Part shown: piece after piece, positions 49,920 to 58,430 of the stretch
Position numbering within the stretch: position 1 is the stretch's first letter
Layout: each line of letters opens with the position of its first letter
Origin: Prauserella halophila
GTDB lineage: Bacteria; Actinomycetota; Actinomycetes; Mycobacteriales; Pseudonocardiaceae
NCBI RefSeq assembly: GCF_024171895.1
Contig: NZ_JAMTCQ010000011.1
Location: forward strand, 124,001 to 188,000
DNA: 64,000 nt
Reading direction: 5' to 3'
Made by a program: the position numbers and the translations under genes
Notes under the pieces: model-generated
The model's database searches: none
Seen by the model: the letters and a program-made list of their open reading frames with translations, nothing else
Told to the model about the DNA's origin: nothing

Positions 49920-50912
49920 GTGACAGAGCCATCGACGTCGCAGGCCACGCCGCAGCCGTCCGGGCAGGAGTCGGTGTTCGCCTCGGTCGACGAAGTCGTC
50001 GAACGCCTGGCAGGGGCCGGATACCTCGCGTCGAACGCCGTGGCGACCACGGTGTTCCTCGCCGACCGACTCGGCAAGCCACTGCTGGTCGAAGGCCCTG
50101 CCGGGGTCGGCAAGACCGAGCTGGCCCGCGCCATGGCGGCCGCGACCGACAGCGAGCTGATCCGGCTGCAGTGCTACGAGGGCATCGACGAATCCCGTGC
50201 GCTGTACGAGTGGAACCACGCCAGTCAGCTGCTGCGCATCACGGCGGCCAAGGACGAGAACTGGGACGCCACCCGCGAGCACGTGTTCAGCGAGGAGTTC
50301 CTGCTCTCGCGCCCGTTGCTGACGGCGATCCGCAACGAGCACCCGACCGTGCTGCTCATCGACGAGATCGACAAGGCGGACGTCGAGGTCGAAGGCCTGC
50401 TACTGGAGGTGCTGGGCGACTTCCAGGTCACGGTCCCCGAACTGGGCACGATCACGGCGACGCGGCGGCCGCTGGTGGTGCTCACGTCCAACGCCACTCG
50501 AGAGCTGTCCGAGGCGCTGAAACGCCGGTGCCTGTTCCTGCACCTGGACTTTCCGCCCGCCGAGCTGGAGCGCGACATCGTCACACTGCGCGTGCCGGAG
50601 CTCGATCGCGAACTGGCCGCCTCCCTGGTGCGGGTGGTCGGAGCGCTGCGGGAGCTGGAGCTGCGCAAGTCGCCGTCGATCGCCGAGTCGGTGGACTGGG
50701 CGCGGACGCTGCTGGCGCTCGGCGCCGAGACGCTCGACGAGGAGGTCGTGCGCGCGACCCTCGGCGTGATCCTCAAGTACGAGACCGACCAGCGGAAGGC
50801 GCTGTCCGAGCTGCGGCTCGACCGGGTGCTCTCCCCCACCGACGGCGCCGCGACGGTCGCCGCAGGAACGGCGTCACCCGGACACGTGTCGCCCGGAAGC
50901 ACCGTGTCATGA
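49920..50912 (+). CDS. MoxR-type AAA+ ATPase
   Basis: A 330-residue AAA+ ATPase. Walker A GPAGVGKT at 59-66, Walker B LLIDEID at 145-151, sensor 1 LTSNATRELSEALKRR and a C-terminal lid. MoxR ATPases work with von Willebrand A proteins to insert cofactors or mature target proteins, as in CO dehydrogenase assembly by CoxD/CoxE. AAGGAG precedes the GTG at 49920. The next gene, a VWA protein, starts inside its stop codon (ATGA), so the pair forms one unit. The client protein is not nearby. Confidence 0.9.
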   Translation: MTEPSTSQATPQPSGQESVFASVDEVVERLAGAGYLASNAVATTVFLADRLGKPLLVEGPAGVGKTELARAMAAATDSELIRLQCYEGIDESRALYEWNHASQLLRITAAKDENWDATREHVFSEEFLLSRPLLTAIRNEHPTVLLIDEIDKADVEVEGLLLEVLGDFQVTVPELGTITATRRPLVVLTSNATRELSEALKRRCLFLHLDFPPAELERDIVTLRVPELDRELAASLVRVVGALRELELRKSPSIAESVDWARTLLALGAETLDEEVVRATLGVILKYETDQRKALSELRLDRVLSPTDGAATVAAGTASPGHVSPGSTVS

Positions 50913-52390
50913 CGGCGCACGCCGTGGCCGGCAGGCTCGTCACGTTCGCGCACGCGCTGCGCGAACACGGCATCGCCGTCGGAACCGGCGAGACGGTCGA
51001 TGCCGCGGCGGCGGCCGAGGCCGTCGGGTTCGCCGACCGGGAGCGGCTCCGCGAAGCCCTCTCCGCGAGTGTGCTGCGGGGCGCAGCCCAGCGGCCCGTG
51101 TTCGACGGTGTCTTCGACCTCTACTTCCCCGCTGCACACGGCACGTCGGAAACCACGGTCGACGAGCCCGCCACTCCCGCACAGCTGCGTGATCAGCTCC
51201 TCGACGCGCTCGTGTCCGGCGACGACGCGCGCGTGCGTGCGCTGGCCGCCACGGGGATCGACCTGTTCGGCGGCTACGGCGCGGCCGGGCAGAGCGGGCA
51301 AGGCGGCCAGGGAGCACCGGGCGGCGAGGGCGGACAAGGTGGCGAGGGAGCGCAGGGCAACGCCGGCGCGGCAGGCGGGAGCGGAAGCGCGGCGCCACGG
51401 TTGAGCGGCTGGTCGGCGTATCAGGCGTTGTCCGAGGTGCGCCCCCAGGCATTACGGGCGCGGTTGCGGGACGCGATCCGCGAGGCCAGGGACGACGGCC
51501 TGGACGGCGCGTCGGCGGAGGCGCTCGCCGACCGTGAGGCGACCGCGGGGATCGCGGCGTTCACCGACCACGTGCGCGCGGAGGCACGGAGGCGGACCGC
51601 CGAGCTGCGCGGTCGTGACCGGGTCGCGCAGTACGCGGTGGCGCCGCAGACCGACCTCGTGTCGTTCACGAGTGCGACGGCGGAGCAGTTCGCCGACATG
51701 CGCCGCGCGGCGGCGCCGCTGTCGCGCAAGCTGGCCACACGGTTGGCGGCGCGGCGCAGGCGGGCGACTCGCGGCCGCATCGACCTGCGCCGCACCGTGC
51801 GGCGATCGCTCGGCACCGGCGGCGTGCCGATGCGGCCGGTCATGCGACGGCGCCGTCCCGGACGTCCCGAACTCGTCCTGCTGTGTGACCTGTCCGGTTC
51901 GGTCGCGGGCTTCGCCCAGTTCACCCTGCTGCTGACGCAGGCGCTGAGCGACCAGTTCTCGAAGGTCCGCAGTTTCGCGTTCGTCTCGCGCACCGACGAG
52001 ATCACCGAACTGGTGCGGGCGGGACGCGACGAGCCCGAACACCTCGCCGAGCGCATCGTCTCCGAGGCGGCCCTGACGAAGGTCGGCATGAGCAGTGATT
52101 ACGACGGGGCGCTGCAGACGTTCGCCGACGGCTGGGGCGACGTGCTCGGTCCCCGCACCAGCGTGCTCGTTCTCGGTGACGGCCGCACCAACGGTGCTCC
52201 CCCGAACCTCACCGCGCTGCGGGAGATCGCCGGGCGCGCCCGGCACGTCTACTGGCTCAACCCCGAGCGCGAGTCGTCGTGGGGCACCGGCGATTCGGAG
52301 GCGTACCGGTACGCGCGGGAGGTGCCGATGTTCGAATGTCGCACGATCCGGCAACTGTCCCGGCTGGTGACGCGACTGCTGCCCGAGTGA
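50909..52390 (+). CDS. CoxE-like von Willebrand factor A domain protein
   Basis: A 493-residue protein. The N-terminal part is helical (residues 1-115), then comes a low-complexity Gly/Gln/Glu linker of about 40 residues (about 119-160, repeats of GGQGGEG type). A basic region follows, then the VWA domain with MIDAS motif CDLSGS (Asp327) and later acidic residues at VLGDGRTNG. It should partner with the MoxR ATPase to which it is coupled by a 4-bp overlap. Related pairs are encoded beside molybdenum or other metalloenzymes, which are absent here. Confidence 0.87.
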   Translation: MTAHAVAGRLVTFAHALREHGIAVGTGETVDAAAAAEAVGFADRERLREALSASVLRGAAQRPVFDGVFDLYFPAAHGTSETTVDEPATPAQLRDQLLDALVSGDDARVRALAATGIDLFGGYGAAGQSGQGGQGAPGGEGGQGGEGAQGNAGAAGGSGSAAPRLSGWSAYQALSEVRPQALRARLRDAIREARDDGLDGASAEALADREATAGIAAFTDHVRAEARRRTAELRGRDRVAQYAVAPQTDLVSFTSATAEQFADMRRAAAPLSRKLATRLAARRRRATRGRIDLRRTVRRSLGTGGVPMRPVMRRRRPGRPELVLLCDLSGSVAGFAQFTLLLTQALSDQFSKVRSFAFVSRTDEITELVRAGRDEPEHLAERIVSEAALTKVGMSSDYDGALQTFADGWGDVLGPRTSVLVLGDGRTNGAPPNLTALREIAGRARHVYWLNPERESSWGTGDSEAYRYAREVPMFECRTIRQLSRLVTRLLPE

Positions 52391-52414
52391 TCCGGCCCGG
52401 ATGGGCGGGCCGGA

Positions 52415-53272
52415 TCACTCGGTGGCCTTCATCGCCTCGATCAGCGTGGCCGCCTCGTCGTCGGTGAGCACGACGTCCAGCGCCCGCAGTTCGCCGATGA
52501 TCTCGTCGTGGTCCAGCAGTGTCTCGTCCTTGCTCCCGTCGGGGCGCTCGACGACGCGCTTGCGTCCGAGGAGTTTCCTGCTGACTCCGGGCTCGAGGCG
52601 CATCACGATGAGCCCGCCGGCGAACGGTGACTTCGGGTGGGTGGCGACGTAGTGGTTGAACACCTCGTAGTCGATGGGGCGCTGGGGCGTCTCGTCGAAC
52701 GCGTGCAGCGGTTCCCACCCGTCGGCGGTCCGCTTCTCGAGGGTCCACACACCGTCGCGGTGCGAGATCCGGTTCGTCCACCCCGCCTGATCGACGACGG
52801 TCCCGTCCGCGAGCGGCATGGGGTGCAGGACACCGGCGCCGAAACCGACGTCGGCGAGATACGACGCGCCGTCGACGGTGACCAGGAGGTTCATGTGGGA
52901 CTTCGGCCCGTTGCGGTGCGGCTGCACTCGGGCCGTCAGCCGGGTGACGCCGTAGCCGAGACGTTCGAGTGCGGCGGCGAACAGCAGGCTGTGCTCGTAG
53001 CAGTAGCCGCCGCGGTGGCGGGTGACCAGTTTCGCCTGGATCGTCTCGAGGTCGAGTGCCGGGGACCTGCCGGAGAGTGAGTCGACGTTCTCGAACGGGA
53101 TGGTCCGCACGTGCGCCTCGTGCAATGCGGTGAGGGCTTCGGGCGACGGCGGTTCCGCGGGGCGGCCGATCCGTGCGAGGTAGGCGTCGAGGTCGAGGAC
53201 GTCGACGCCCCACGGGTCGGCCGGTTCGGCGTGGGCCTGGGAGCCGTCGGGTGCGGTGGTCTGCGCTGCCAT
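52415..53272 (-). CDS. nat: Arylamine N-acetyltransferase
   Basis: A 285-residue enzyme that acetylates arylamines and hydrazines from acetyl-CoA (M. tuberculosis NAT acetylates isoniazid). The Cys-His-Asp triad is complete: Cys in RGGYCYEHS, His in SHMNLLVTVDG and Asp in LADVGFG. The C-terminal domain ends in a basic/acidic stretch. In mycobacteria nat lies with the hsa steroid genes; no such genes are seen here. ATG at 53272. Confidence 0.92.
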   Translation of the reverse strand: MAAQTTAPDGSQAHAEPADPWGVDVLDLDAYLARIGRPAEPPSPEALTALHEAHVRTIPFENVDSLSGRSPALDLETIQAKLVTRHRGGYCYEHSLLFAAALERLGYGVTRLTARVQPHRNGPKSHMNLLVTVDGASYLADVGFGAGVLHPMPLADGTVVDQAGWTNRISHRDGVWTLEKRTADGWEPLHAFDETPQRPIDYEVFNHYVATHPKSPFAGGLIVMRLEPGVSRKLLGRKRVVERPDGSKDETLLDHDEIIGELRALDVVLTDDEAATLIEAMKATE

Positions 53273-53375
53273 GGATCCAGCTTCACACCTCGAGCGCAGT
53301 AGAGGTCAACCGGCGACGTCGATGCCCGGGTCGACTGTCCGACGGGCGCGGAGCCGGCGACGTCCGACGCGGTCG

Positions 53376-53897
53376 TCACCGGGATGCGTCGTGCGGTGAC
53401 GGAATGCCGAAGTCTTGTTCGAGCTCGGCGAGGACGTCCGCGAGAGCCGAATTCAGCGCCGCGAGTCCGGTCTGCCCGATGGCGGCGAAGTAGTCGTGCT
53501 CGACGGCGACGCGGCGTTCCGTGGCTTGGCGCCATACCCGTTCGCCGTGCGGTGTGAGTTCGATCGGACGGCTTCGTGCGTCGCCGTCCGCCTGTTTCGG
53601 CCGCTGGGTGAGCAGGCCTGCGGCGACCATCCGCCGCAGTCGGACGCTGACGGTGCCGGACGTCAGCGACAGGCGTTCGGCGATGAACGTCGGGGTCGCC
53701 GAGCCGCCTGCGCGTTTCACCGCGGACAACGTCTCCCAGTCGCCGACCGTGATGCCCTGTTCGGCCGCGACCCGGTCGAGGACGCGGGCTAACAGTCGTG
53801 ACACCCGTCCGATCCGTTGCCGGGCCGCTTCGACCTCGGGGGCGACCGGGGGCATCACCGCCAGCCATTGCTCCCGCTCGTCGCCGAACGAGTCCAT
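53376..53897 (-). CDS. MarR family transcriptional regulator
   Basis: A 173-residue winged-helix regulator. The recognition region is TPTFIAERLSLTSGTVSVRL and the wing is LTQRPKQADGDARSRPIELT. Dimerisation helices flank it. It is divergent from an SDR gene, with two perfect 13-bp palindromes in the 75-bp spacer, which probably bind this protein and control both genes. GGAGG precedes the ATG at 53897. Confidence 0.88.
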   Translation of the reverse strand: MDSFGDEREQWLAVMPPVAPEVEAARQRIGRVSRLLARVLDRVAAEQGITVGDWETLSAVKRAGGSATPTFIAERLSLTSGTVSVRLRRMVAAGLLTQRPKQADGDARSRPIELTPHGERVWRQATERRVAVEHDYFAAIGQTGLAALNSALADVLAELEQDFGIPSPHDASR

Positions 53898-53918
53898 CGG
53901 GCTCACCTCCGTAAAAAC

Positions 53919-53931
53919 CTTGATAGTCAAG
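53919..53931. promoter_or_regulatory. Putative MarR operator, copy 1
   Basis: CTTGATAGTCAAG: a 5-bp inverted repeat CTTGA/TCAAG about TAG. It lies 22 bp from the MarR start. It fits the TTGA-N3-TCAA core used by many MarR proteins. The second copy is centred 23 bp away. Confidence 0.6.
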
Positions 53932-53941
53932 CTATCATTGC

Positions 53942-53954
53942 CTTGATTATCAAG
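53942..53954. promoter_or_regulatory. Putative MarR operator, copy 2
   Basis: CTTGATTATCAAG is a perfect 13-bp palindrome (CTTGAT/ATCAAG about T), 19 bp before the SDR start. Centre-to-centre distance to copy 1 is 23 bp, about two helical turns, allowing two dimers on the same DNA face. Confidence 0.65.
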
Positions 53955-53972
53955 ACATCTCTGGAGGAAGAC

Positions 53973-54791
53973 ATGACGAAGGTATGGCTGATCACCGGCG
54001 CGAGTCGCGGCCTGGGACGCGCGATCGCCCAGCGGGCGGCTCGGGCCGGTGAGACCGTCGTGGCGACCGCTCGCGATCCGCGGACGATCGCCGATCTGCC
54101 GCACCCGTTGCGGCTCGACGTGACCGACCAGGCGTCGGTGCACGATGCGGTGGCGACCGCGATCGACCTGCACGGTCACATCGACGTCCTCGTCAACAAC
54201 GCGGGACACGGGTTGGTCGGAGCCGTGGAGGAACTCGCCGACGACGAGCTGCGCGCCGTGTGGGAAACCAACGTCCTCGGCGTTCACCGGGTCACCCGCG
54301 CCGTACTCCCCCACATGCGAACCCGCGGCCGGGGGCACATCGTGCAGATGTCCTCCGTGGGCGGAGTGGTCGGCAATCCCGGACACGCGGCCTACGCGTC
54401 GTCGAAGTTCGCGCTCGAAGGCCTTTCCGAGGCGTTGGCTGGCGAAGTCGCCCCGTTCGGGATCGGTGTCACGATCGTCGAGCCAGGACCGTTCCGCACC
54501 GAGTTCGCGGGTTCGTCGATGCGCTACGCGGCCCCGATCGACGCATACGAGGCAACTCCCGCCGGAACACTGCGCGCACGATTCGCCGACCAGGACGGCC
54601 GTCAGCCCAACGACCCGGCCCGGGCGGCGGACATCCTGCTCGACGCCGTCGACTCCGCCGAACCTCCGCTCCGGCTGCCCCTGGGGCCCGAAGCCGTCGA
54701 ACGGATCGGGCAGAAGCTCGCGCGCCAGCGCGAGCAGCTGGACGTCTGGGCACCGGCCGCGCGGGACACGGCATTCGAGGCGGCCGGCTGA
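53973..54791 (+). CDS. Short-chain dehydrogenase/reductase under MarR control
   Basis: A 272-residue SDR of the classical type. The cofactor motif is TGASRGLG at residues 8-15, then NNAGHG, and the catalytic SSVGGVVG and YASSK (Tyr/Lys). The later part (IVEPGPFRTEFAGSS) resembles the SDR subfamily annotated as oxidoreductase/retinol dehydrogenase-like. GGAGG at 53963-53967 sets the ATG. Expression is probably inducible through the divergent MarR repressor; the substrate is unknown. Confidence 0.87.
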   Translation: MTKVWLITGASRGLGRAIAQRAARAGETVVATARDPRTIADLPHPLRLDVTDQASVHDAVATAIDLHGHIDVLVNNAGHGLVGAVEELADDELRAVWETNVLGVHRVTRAVLPHMRTRGRGHIVQMSSVGGVVGNPGHAAYASSKFALEGLSEALAGEVAPFGIGVTIVEPGPFRTEFAGSSMRYAAPIDAYEATPAGTLRARFADQDGRQPNDPARAADILLDAVDSAEPPLRLPLGPEAVERIGQKLARQREQLDVWAPAARDTAFEAAG

Positions 54792-54944
54792 CCGAACCCA
54801 CGGCGGGTGCGGGTCCTTCGGGTGTGCGGCCCCTCCGGTGTGCAGGCGTGAGGTGCCGCACGCCCGCGGCCCCGATTTCGACACGAACCGTGCAAATCGC
54901 GTCCCCTGACCGGGCTAGCGGACGCCCCGGACGGGAATACATAG

Positions 54945-54972
54945 TTGCATCAATCAAGTTATTTGCTATGTT
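54945..54972 (+). promoter_or_regulatory. Possible promoter of the MFS exporter gene
   Basis: TTGCAT (54945-54950), a 16-bp spacer and TATGTT (54967-54972) lie in an A+T-rich stretch about 100 bp before the exporter gene. The rest of 54792-55073 holds no gene that I can support. Transcript start is not established. Confidence 0.4.
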
Positions 54973-55073
54973 GAATCAACCGACTTACGACGCTCGTCGT
55001 CACAACTCTGTCCGTACTCAGGGGGTTCACCACGTCCGCGCACGCCCAGACCGTCGAGGATGCCGACGCCACG

Positions 55074-57650
55074 ATGTCCAAGCGCGAGATCATGCAGGCC
55101 TTCACCGGCCTGCTGCTCGCGCTGCTCGTCGCGATCCTCTCGTCGACGATCGTCTCCAACGCCCTGCCCCGCATCATCGCCGATCTCGAGGGCACCCAGA
55201 GCCAGTACACCTGGGTGATCACCGCGATGCTGCTGACCTCGACGGCCACCACGCCGATCTGGGGAAAACTGGCTGATCTGTTCAGCAAGAAGCTGCTGTA
55301 CCAGCTCGCGATCGTGATCTTCACGGTCGGCTCGGTCCTCGGCGGTTTCGCCGAGTCCATGCCGGAACTGATCACCTACCGTGCCGTCCAGGGCATCGGC
55401 ATGGGCGGCCTGCAGGCACTGATCCAGGCCGTCATCGCGGCGATGATCTCGCCGCGGGAGCGCGGCCGTTACTCCGGCTACATCGGCGCGACGTTCGCCG
55501 TCGCCACGGTGTCGGGCCCGCTGCTCGGCGGCATCATCGTCGACTCGCCACTCGGTTGGCGCTGGTGCTTCTGGGTCACCGTGCCCGTCGCCGTGATCGC
55601 GCTGATCGTGCTCGGCAAGACACTCAAGCTGCCCGTGATCAAGCGGGACGTGAAGATCGACTGGCTCGGCGCGACGCTGATCGTCGGCGGTGTCGCCCTG
55701 GTGCTGATCTGGGTCTCGCTCGCGGGCAAGGAGTTCGACTGGTGGTCGCCCACGACCGCCGCATTCCTCGGCGGAGCCGCCGTCGCGCTGATCCTCGCCG
55801 TGTTCGTGGAGTCGAGGGTCGCCGAACCGGTCGTGCCGCTGAGGCTGTTCCGCAACCGGTCCTTCTCGCTCACGGTGATCGGCACACTCGCGGTCGGCAC
55901 GGCGATGTTCGGCGGCGCGGTGTTCCTGGCGCAGTACTACCAGATCGCGCGCGGCTACTCGCCCACCGAAGCCGGCTTGATGACCATGCCGATGGTGCTC
56001 GGCATGTTCCTGTCGACGACGATCTCCGGCCAGGTCGTGTCCCGCATCGGCAGGACGAAGCCGTTCCTGGTGGGCGGTGCGTTGATCCTCGTCGTCGCGC
56101 TGAGCCTGCTCGGCACGATCGACAGCGAGATCAACCTGGCCCAGATGGGCGTCTACCTGGCGCTGATGGGCATCGGCACCGGCTGCCTCATGCAGAACCT
56201 GGTGCTGGTCGCGCAGAACACGGTCGGCATGCGCGACGTCGGCTCCAGCACCGCCGTGGTGACGTTCTTCCGCACCCTCGGCGGCTCAGCGGGCGTGTCC
56301 GCGCTCGGCGCGGTGCTCGCGCACAACGTGTCGGACTACATCGCCGAGGCGGCGGCCGCACGCGGCATGCCGATGAGCGGCGGCGCCACCGGCGGCTCGG
56401 GCGGGACCACCCTCGACGTCGAGGCGATGCCCGCACCCGTGCAGGCGATCGTGCGGTCGGCCTACGGCGACGCCATCGGCGACGTGTTCCTCATCGGTGC
56501 CGCCGTCGCGGTCGTCACGTTCCTCGCCGTGGTGTTCATCAAGGAGACACCGCTACGCAGCACACTGGACCTGGACGAGCCACAGCCGACCGAATCACAG
56601 GACGGCACCGCAACCGGCGAGGCGGAGAGTCCGGCCCACGACGCGGTTCCGGTCGCCGCGACGGGAGCCGCCGGTGCGGACGACTCCCCCACAACGCGCC
56701 CGGCACCGGAACCGCTCACGTCGCCGCTCGCGGCCGCCGGGCGCAACGGGTCCACCGCCGACCGGCCCGCTGCGGTGCACGGTGTCGTCACCGTCGCGGG
56801 CACACCGGCAGCCGGGGCCACGCTCACGCTCACCGACGTCTCGGGCACGCAGGTGGACCTGTCCCGGAGCGGACAGGACGGCACGTTCCGGGTCGGTGCG
56901 CGCGAACCGGGGCGCTACATCCTCATCGCGGCCGCCGAGCAGCTGCAGCCCTCGGCACAGTCGGTCGAACTCGGTGCGACCCCGCTGCAGCGCGACATCG
57001 CGCTGGCCGGTTCCGGCCAGGTCAGCGGCCGGGTGCGCACCCCGCAGGCCCGGCCCGTGGGCGGAGCGACGGTCGTGCTGACCGACGTCGGCGGTGACGT
57101 GCTCGACGCGAGCCTCACCGGCGGCGACGGCTGGTACCGCTTCCCCGACGTGACGGGCGGGACCTACACGCTGGCCGTGACGGCGCAGGGCTACCGGCCG
57201 CAGGCCGCCCCGGTGCGCCTGGCCACCGGCGAGCGCGTCACCCAGGATGTGGAACTCAGCGCCGCGGGCCGGCTCGACGGCACCGTGCGCTCGGAGCTCA
57301 GCGGGGCGACGGTCGCCGAGGCCCGCGTGGTCCTGCTCGACGAGCTCGGCGAGGTCGCCGCGGTGACGATGACCGCCTCCGACGGCACCTACCGGTTCGA
57401 CGACGTGGAACACGGCCACTACACGGTCATCGCCAGTGGCTACGGCCCCGCCACGGCAACGGTCCGCGTGGGCGCCGACGAGGGCAGGCAGGACTTCGAC
57501 CTCGGTTACTCCACCGACGGCGGTCCCGCGTCAGGGCACGGTCCCGGGAACCGCCGGTCCCGGGACATCACGGTCCCCGGCGATACGGCCCCCGGCGAAG
57601 CAGGCTCGGGTGATGGTGTTGCCGGTGACTCGGACGCGCCGCGGGCCTGA
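55074..57650 (+). CDS. DHA2-type MFS exporter with three C-terminal carboxypeptidase-regulatory-like repeats
   Basis: An 858-residue protein. Residues 1 to about 505 are a 14-helix drug:H+ antiporter (DHA2) with LPRIIADLEGTQSQYTWVI, WGKLADLFSKK and QGIGMGGLQ motifs. A hydrophilic linker (about 505-565) leads to three tandem beta-sandwich repeats resembling the CarboxypepD_reg family (about 565-645, 646-730, 731-812), each with a GRVRTPQARPVGGATVVLTD-like start and a YRFPDV-type turn. A low-complexity acidic tail follows. The start may lie upstream: AGGGGG stands before an in-frame ACG at 55032, but no standard codon is there. Substrate unknown. Confidence 0.87.
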   Translation: MSKREIMQAFTGLLLALLVAILSSTIVSNALPRIIADLEGTQSQYTWVITAMLLTSTATTPIWGKLADLFSKKLLYQLAIVIFTVGSVLGGFAESMPELITYRAVQGIGMGGLQALIQAVIAAMISPRERGRYSGYIGATFAVATVSGPLLGGIIVDSPLGWRWCFWVTVPVAVIALIVLGKTLKLPVIKRDVKIDWLGATLIVGGVALVLIWVSLAGKEFDWWSPTTAAFLGGAAVALILAVFVESRVAEPVVPLRLFRNRSFSLTVIGTLAVGTAMFGGAVFLAQYYQIARGYSPTEAGLMTMPMVLGMFLSTTISGQVVSRIGRTKPFLVGGALILVVALSLLGTIDSEINLAQMGVYLALMGIGTGCLMQNLVLVAQNTVGMRDVGSSTAVVTFFRTLGGSAGVSALGAVLAHNVSDYIAEAAAARGMPMSGGATGGSGGTTLDVEAMPAPVQAIVRSAYGDAIGDVFLIGAAVAVVTFLAVVFIKETPLRSTLDLDEPQPTESQDGTATGEAESPAHDAVPVAATGAAGADDSPTTRPAPEPLTSPLAAAGRNGSTADRPAAVHGVVTVAGTPAAGATLTLTDVSGTQVDLSRSGQDGTFRVGAREPGRYILIAAAEQLQPSAQSVELGATPLQRDIALAGSGQVSGRVRTPQARPVGGATVVLTDVGGDVLDASLTGGDGWYRFPDVTGGTYTLAVTAQGYRPQAAPVRLATGERVTQDVELSAAGRLDGTVRSELSGATVAEARVVLLDELGEVAAVTMTASDGTYRFDDVEHGHYTVIASGYGPATATVRVGADEGRQDFDLGYSTDGGPASGHGPGNRRSRDITVPGDTAPGEAGSGDGVAGDSDAPRA

Positions 57651-57673
57651 TCGAAGCCAGCGGCACGGCTGCC

Positions 57674-57720
57674 ACCCCGAGGGGCGGGACGGCTCTCGCA
57701 GCCGTCCCGCCCCTCGGGGT
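57674..57720 (+). terminator. Strong hairpin terminator after the MFS gene
   Basis: A 21-bp perfect stem (57674-57694 with 57700-57720) closes a 5-nt CTCGC loop, 24 bp after the exporter stop and 21 bp before the cupin gene. There is no T tract, as often in actinobacteria. The same CTCGC loop occurs in the hairpin at 63860-63892. Confidence 0.8.
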
Positions 57721-57740
57721 ACGGACTAGACTCCGCGGCC

Positions 57741-58187
57741 ATGTCGACTCCGCAACGACCGCCGCTCGCCGCGGCCCTCGACCTCGAACCCCACCCCGAA
57801 GGCGGCTGGTACCGGCAGACCTGGGTCGCCGGACACACGTTCCGCCCGGAGGGCTATCCCGGCGACCGCGCCGCGGCCACCGGCATCCACTACCTGCTCG
57901 CCCCGGGAGAGGAATCGGCGTGGCACAGGGTCCGCAGCGACGAGCTGTGGCTCTGGCACCGCGGCGGGCCGCTCACCGTGGAGCTCGGCGGTGCCGGCGA
58001 CGCACCCGGCTCCGCGCCGCAGACCTACACACTGGGACCGGCCGTCGAGGACGGCCAGCACCTGCAGGTGCTCGTGCCCGCGGGCGTGTGGCAGACCGCC
58101 AGGCCCGCCGGTGACACCGAGGCGCTGGTGTCGTGCATCGTCTCCCCCGGCTTCGACTTCGGCGACTTCGAGCTGTTGCCGGTCTGA
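57741..58187 (+). CDS. Cupin_5 (DUF985) family protein
   Basis: A 148-residue cupin. Typical features are LEPHPEGGWYRQTW at the start, IHYLLAPGEESAWHRVRSDE, and ending in the VSPGFDFGDFELL signature of the DUF985 family. It could bind a metal or sugar in a beta-barrel; no activity is known for most members. It lies between two hairpins, so it is probably transcribed alone. Confidence 0.85.
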   Translation: MSTPQRPPLAAALDLEPHPEGGWYRQTWVAGHTFRPEGYPGDRAAATGIHYLLAPGEESAWHRVRSDELWLWHRGGPLTVELGGAGDAPGSAPQTYTLGPAVEDGQHLQVLVPAGVWQTARPAGDTEALVSCIVSPGFDFGDFELLPV

Positions 58188-58214
58188 CCCGGTTCGGCCG
58201 TGACCACACGAGAG

Positions 58215-58244
58215 GGTGCCGGGCTCGCCCGTGAGCCCGGCACC
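58215..58244 (+). terminator. Hairpin after the cupin gene
   Basis: GGTGCCGGGCTC (58215-58226) and GAGCCCGGCACC (58233-58244) form a perfect 12-bp stem with a 6-nt loop, 27 bp after the cupin stop. Confidence 0.7.
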
Positions 58245-58430
58245 CGGCATCGGTGCGACGACGGTGTTACAGCCGGACGCGCATCGGGATGCGTCCGCTT
58301 GTAGCCCGAGGCGAGCTTCTTGAACCGGTGGTTGCGCCACGAGAACGGTGACGGCGGCCGCGGAAGGAACCTCCGCCGGTAGGGTCGGTGGGTGTCCGGT
58401 CACAGGCGCCCGCTGAGTACAGTCGGCGCC

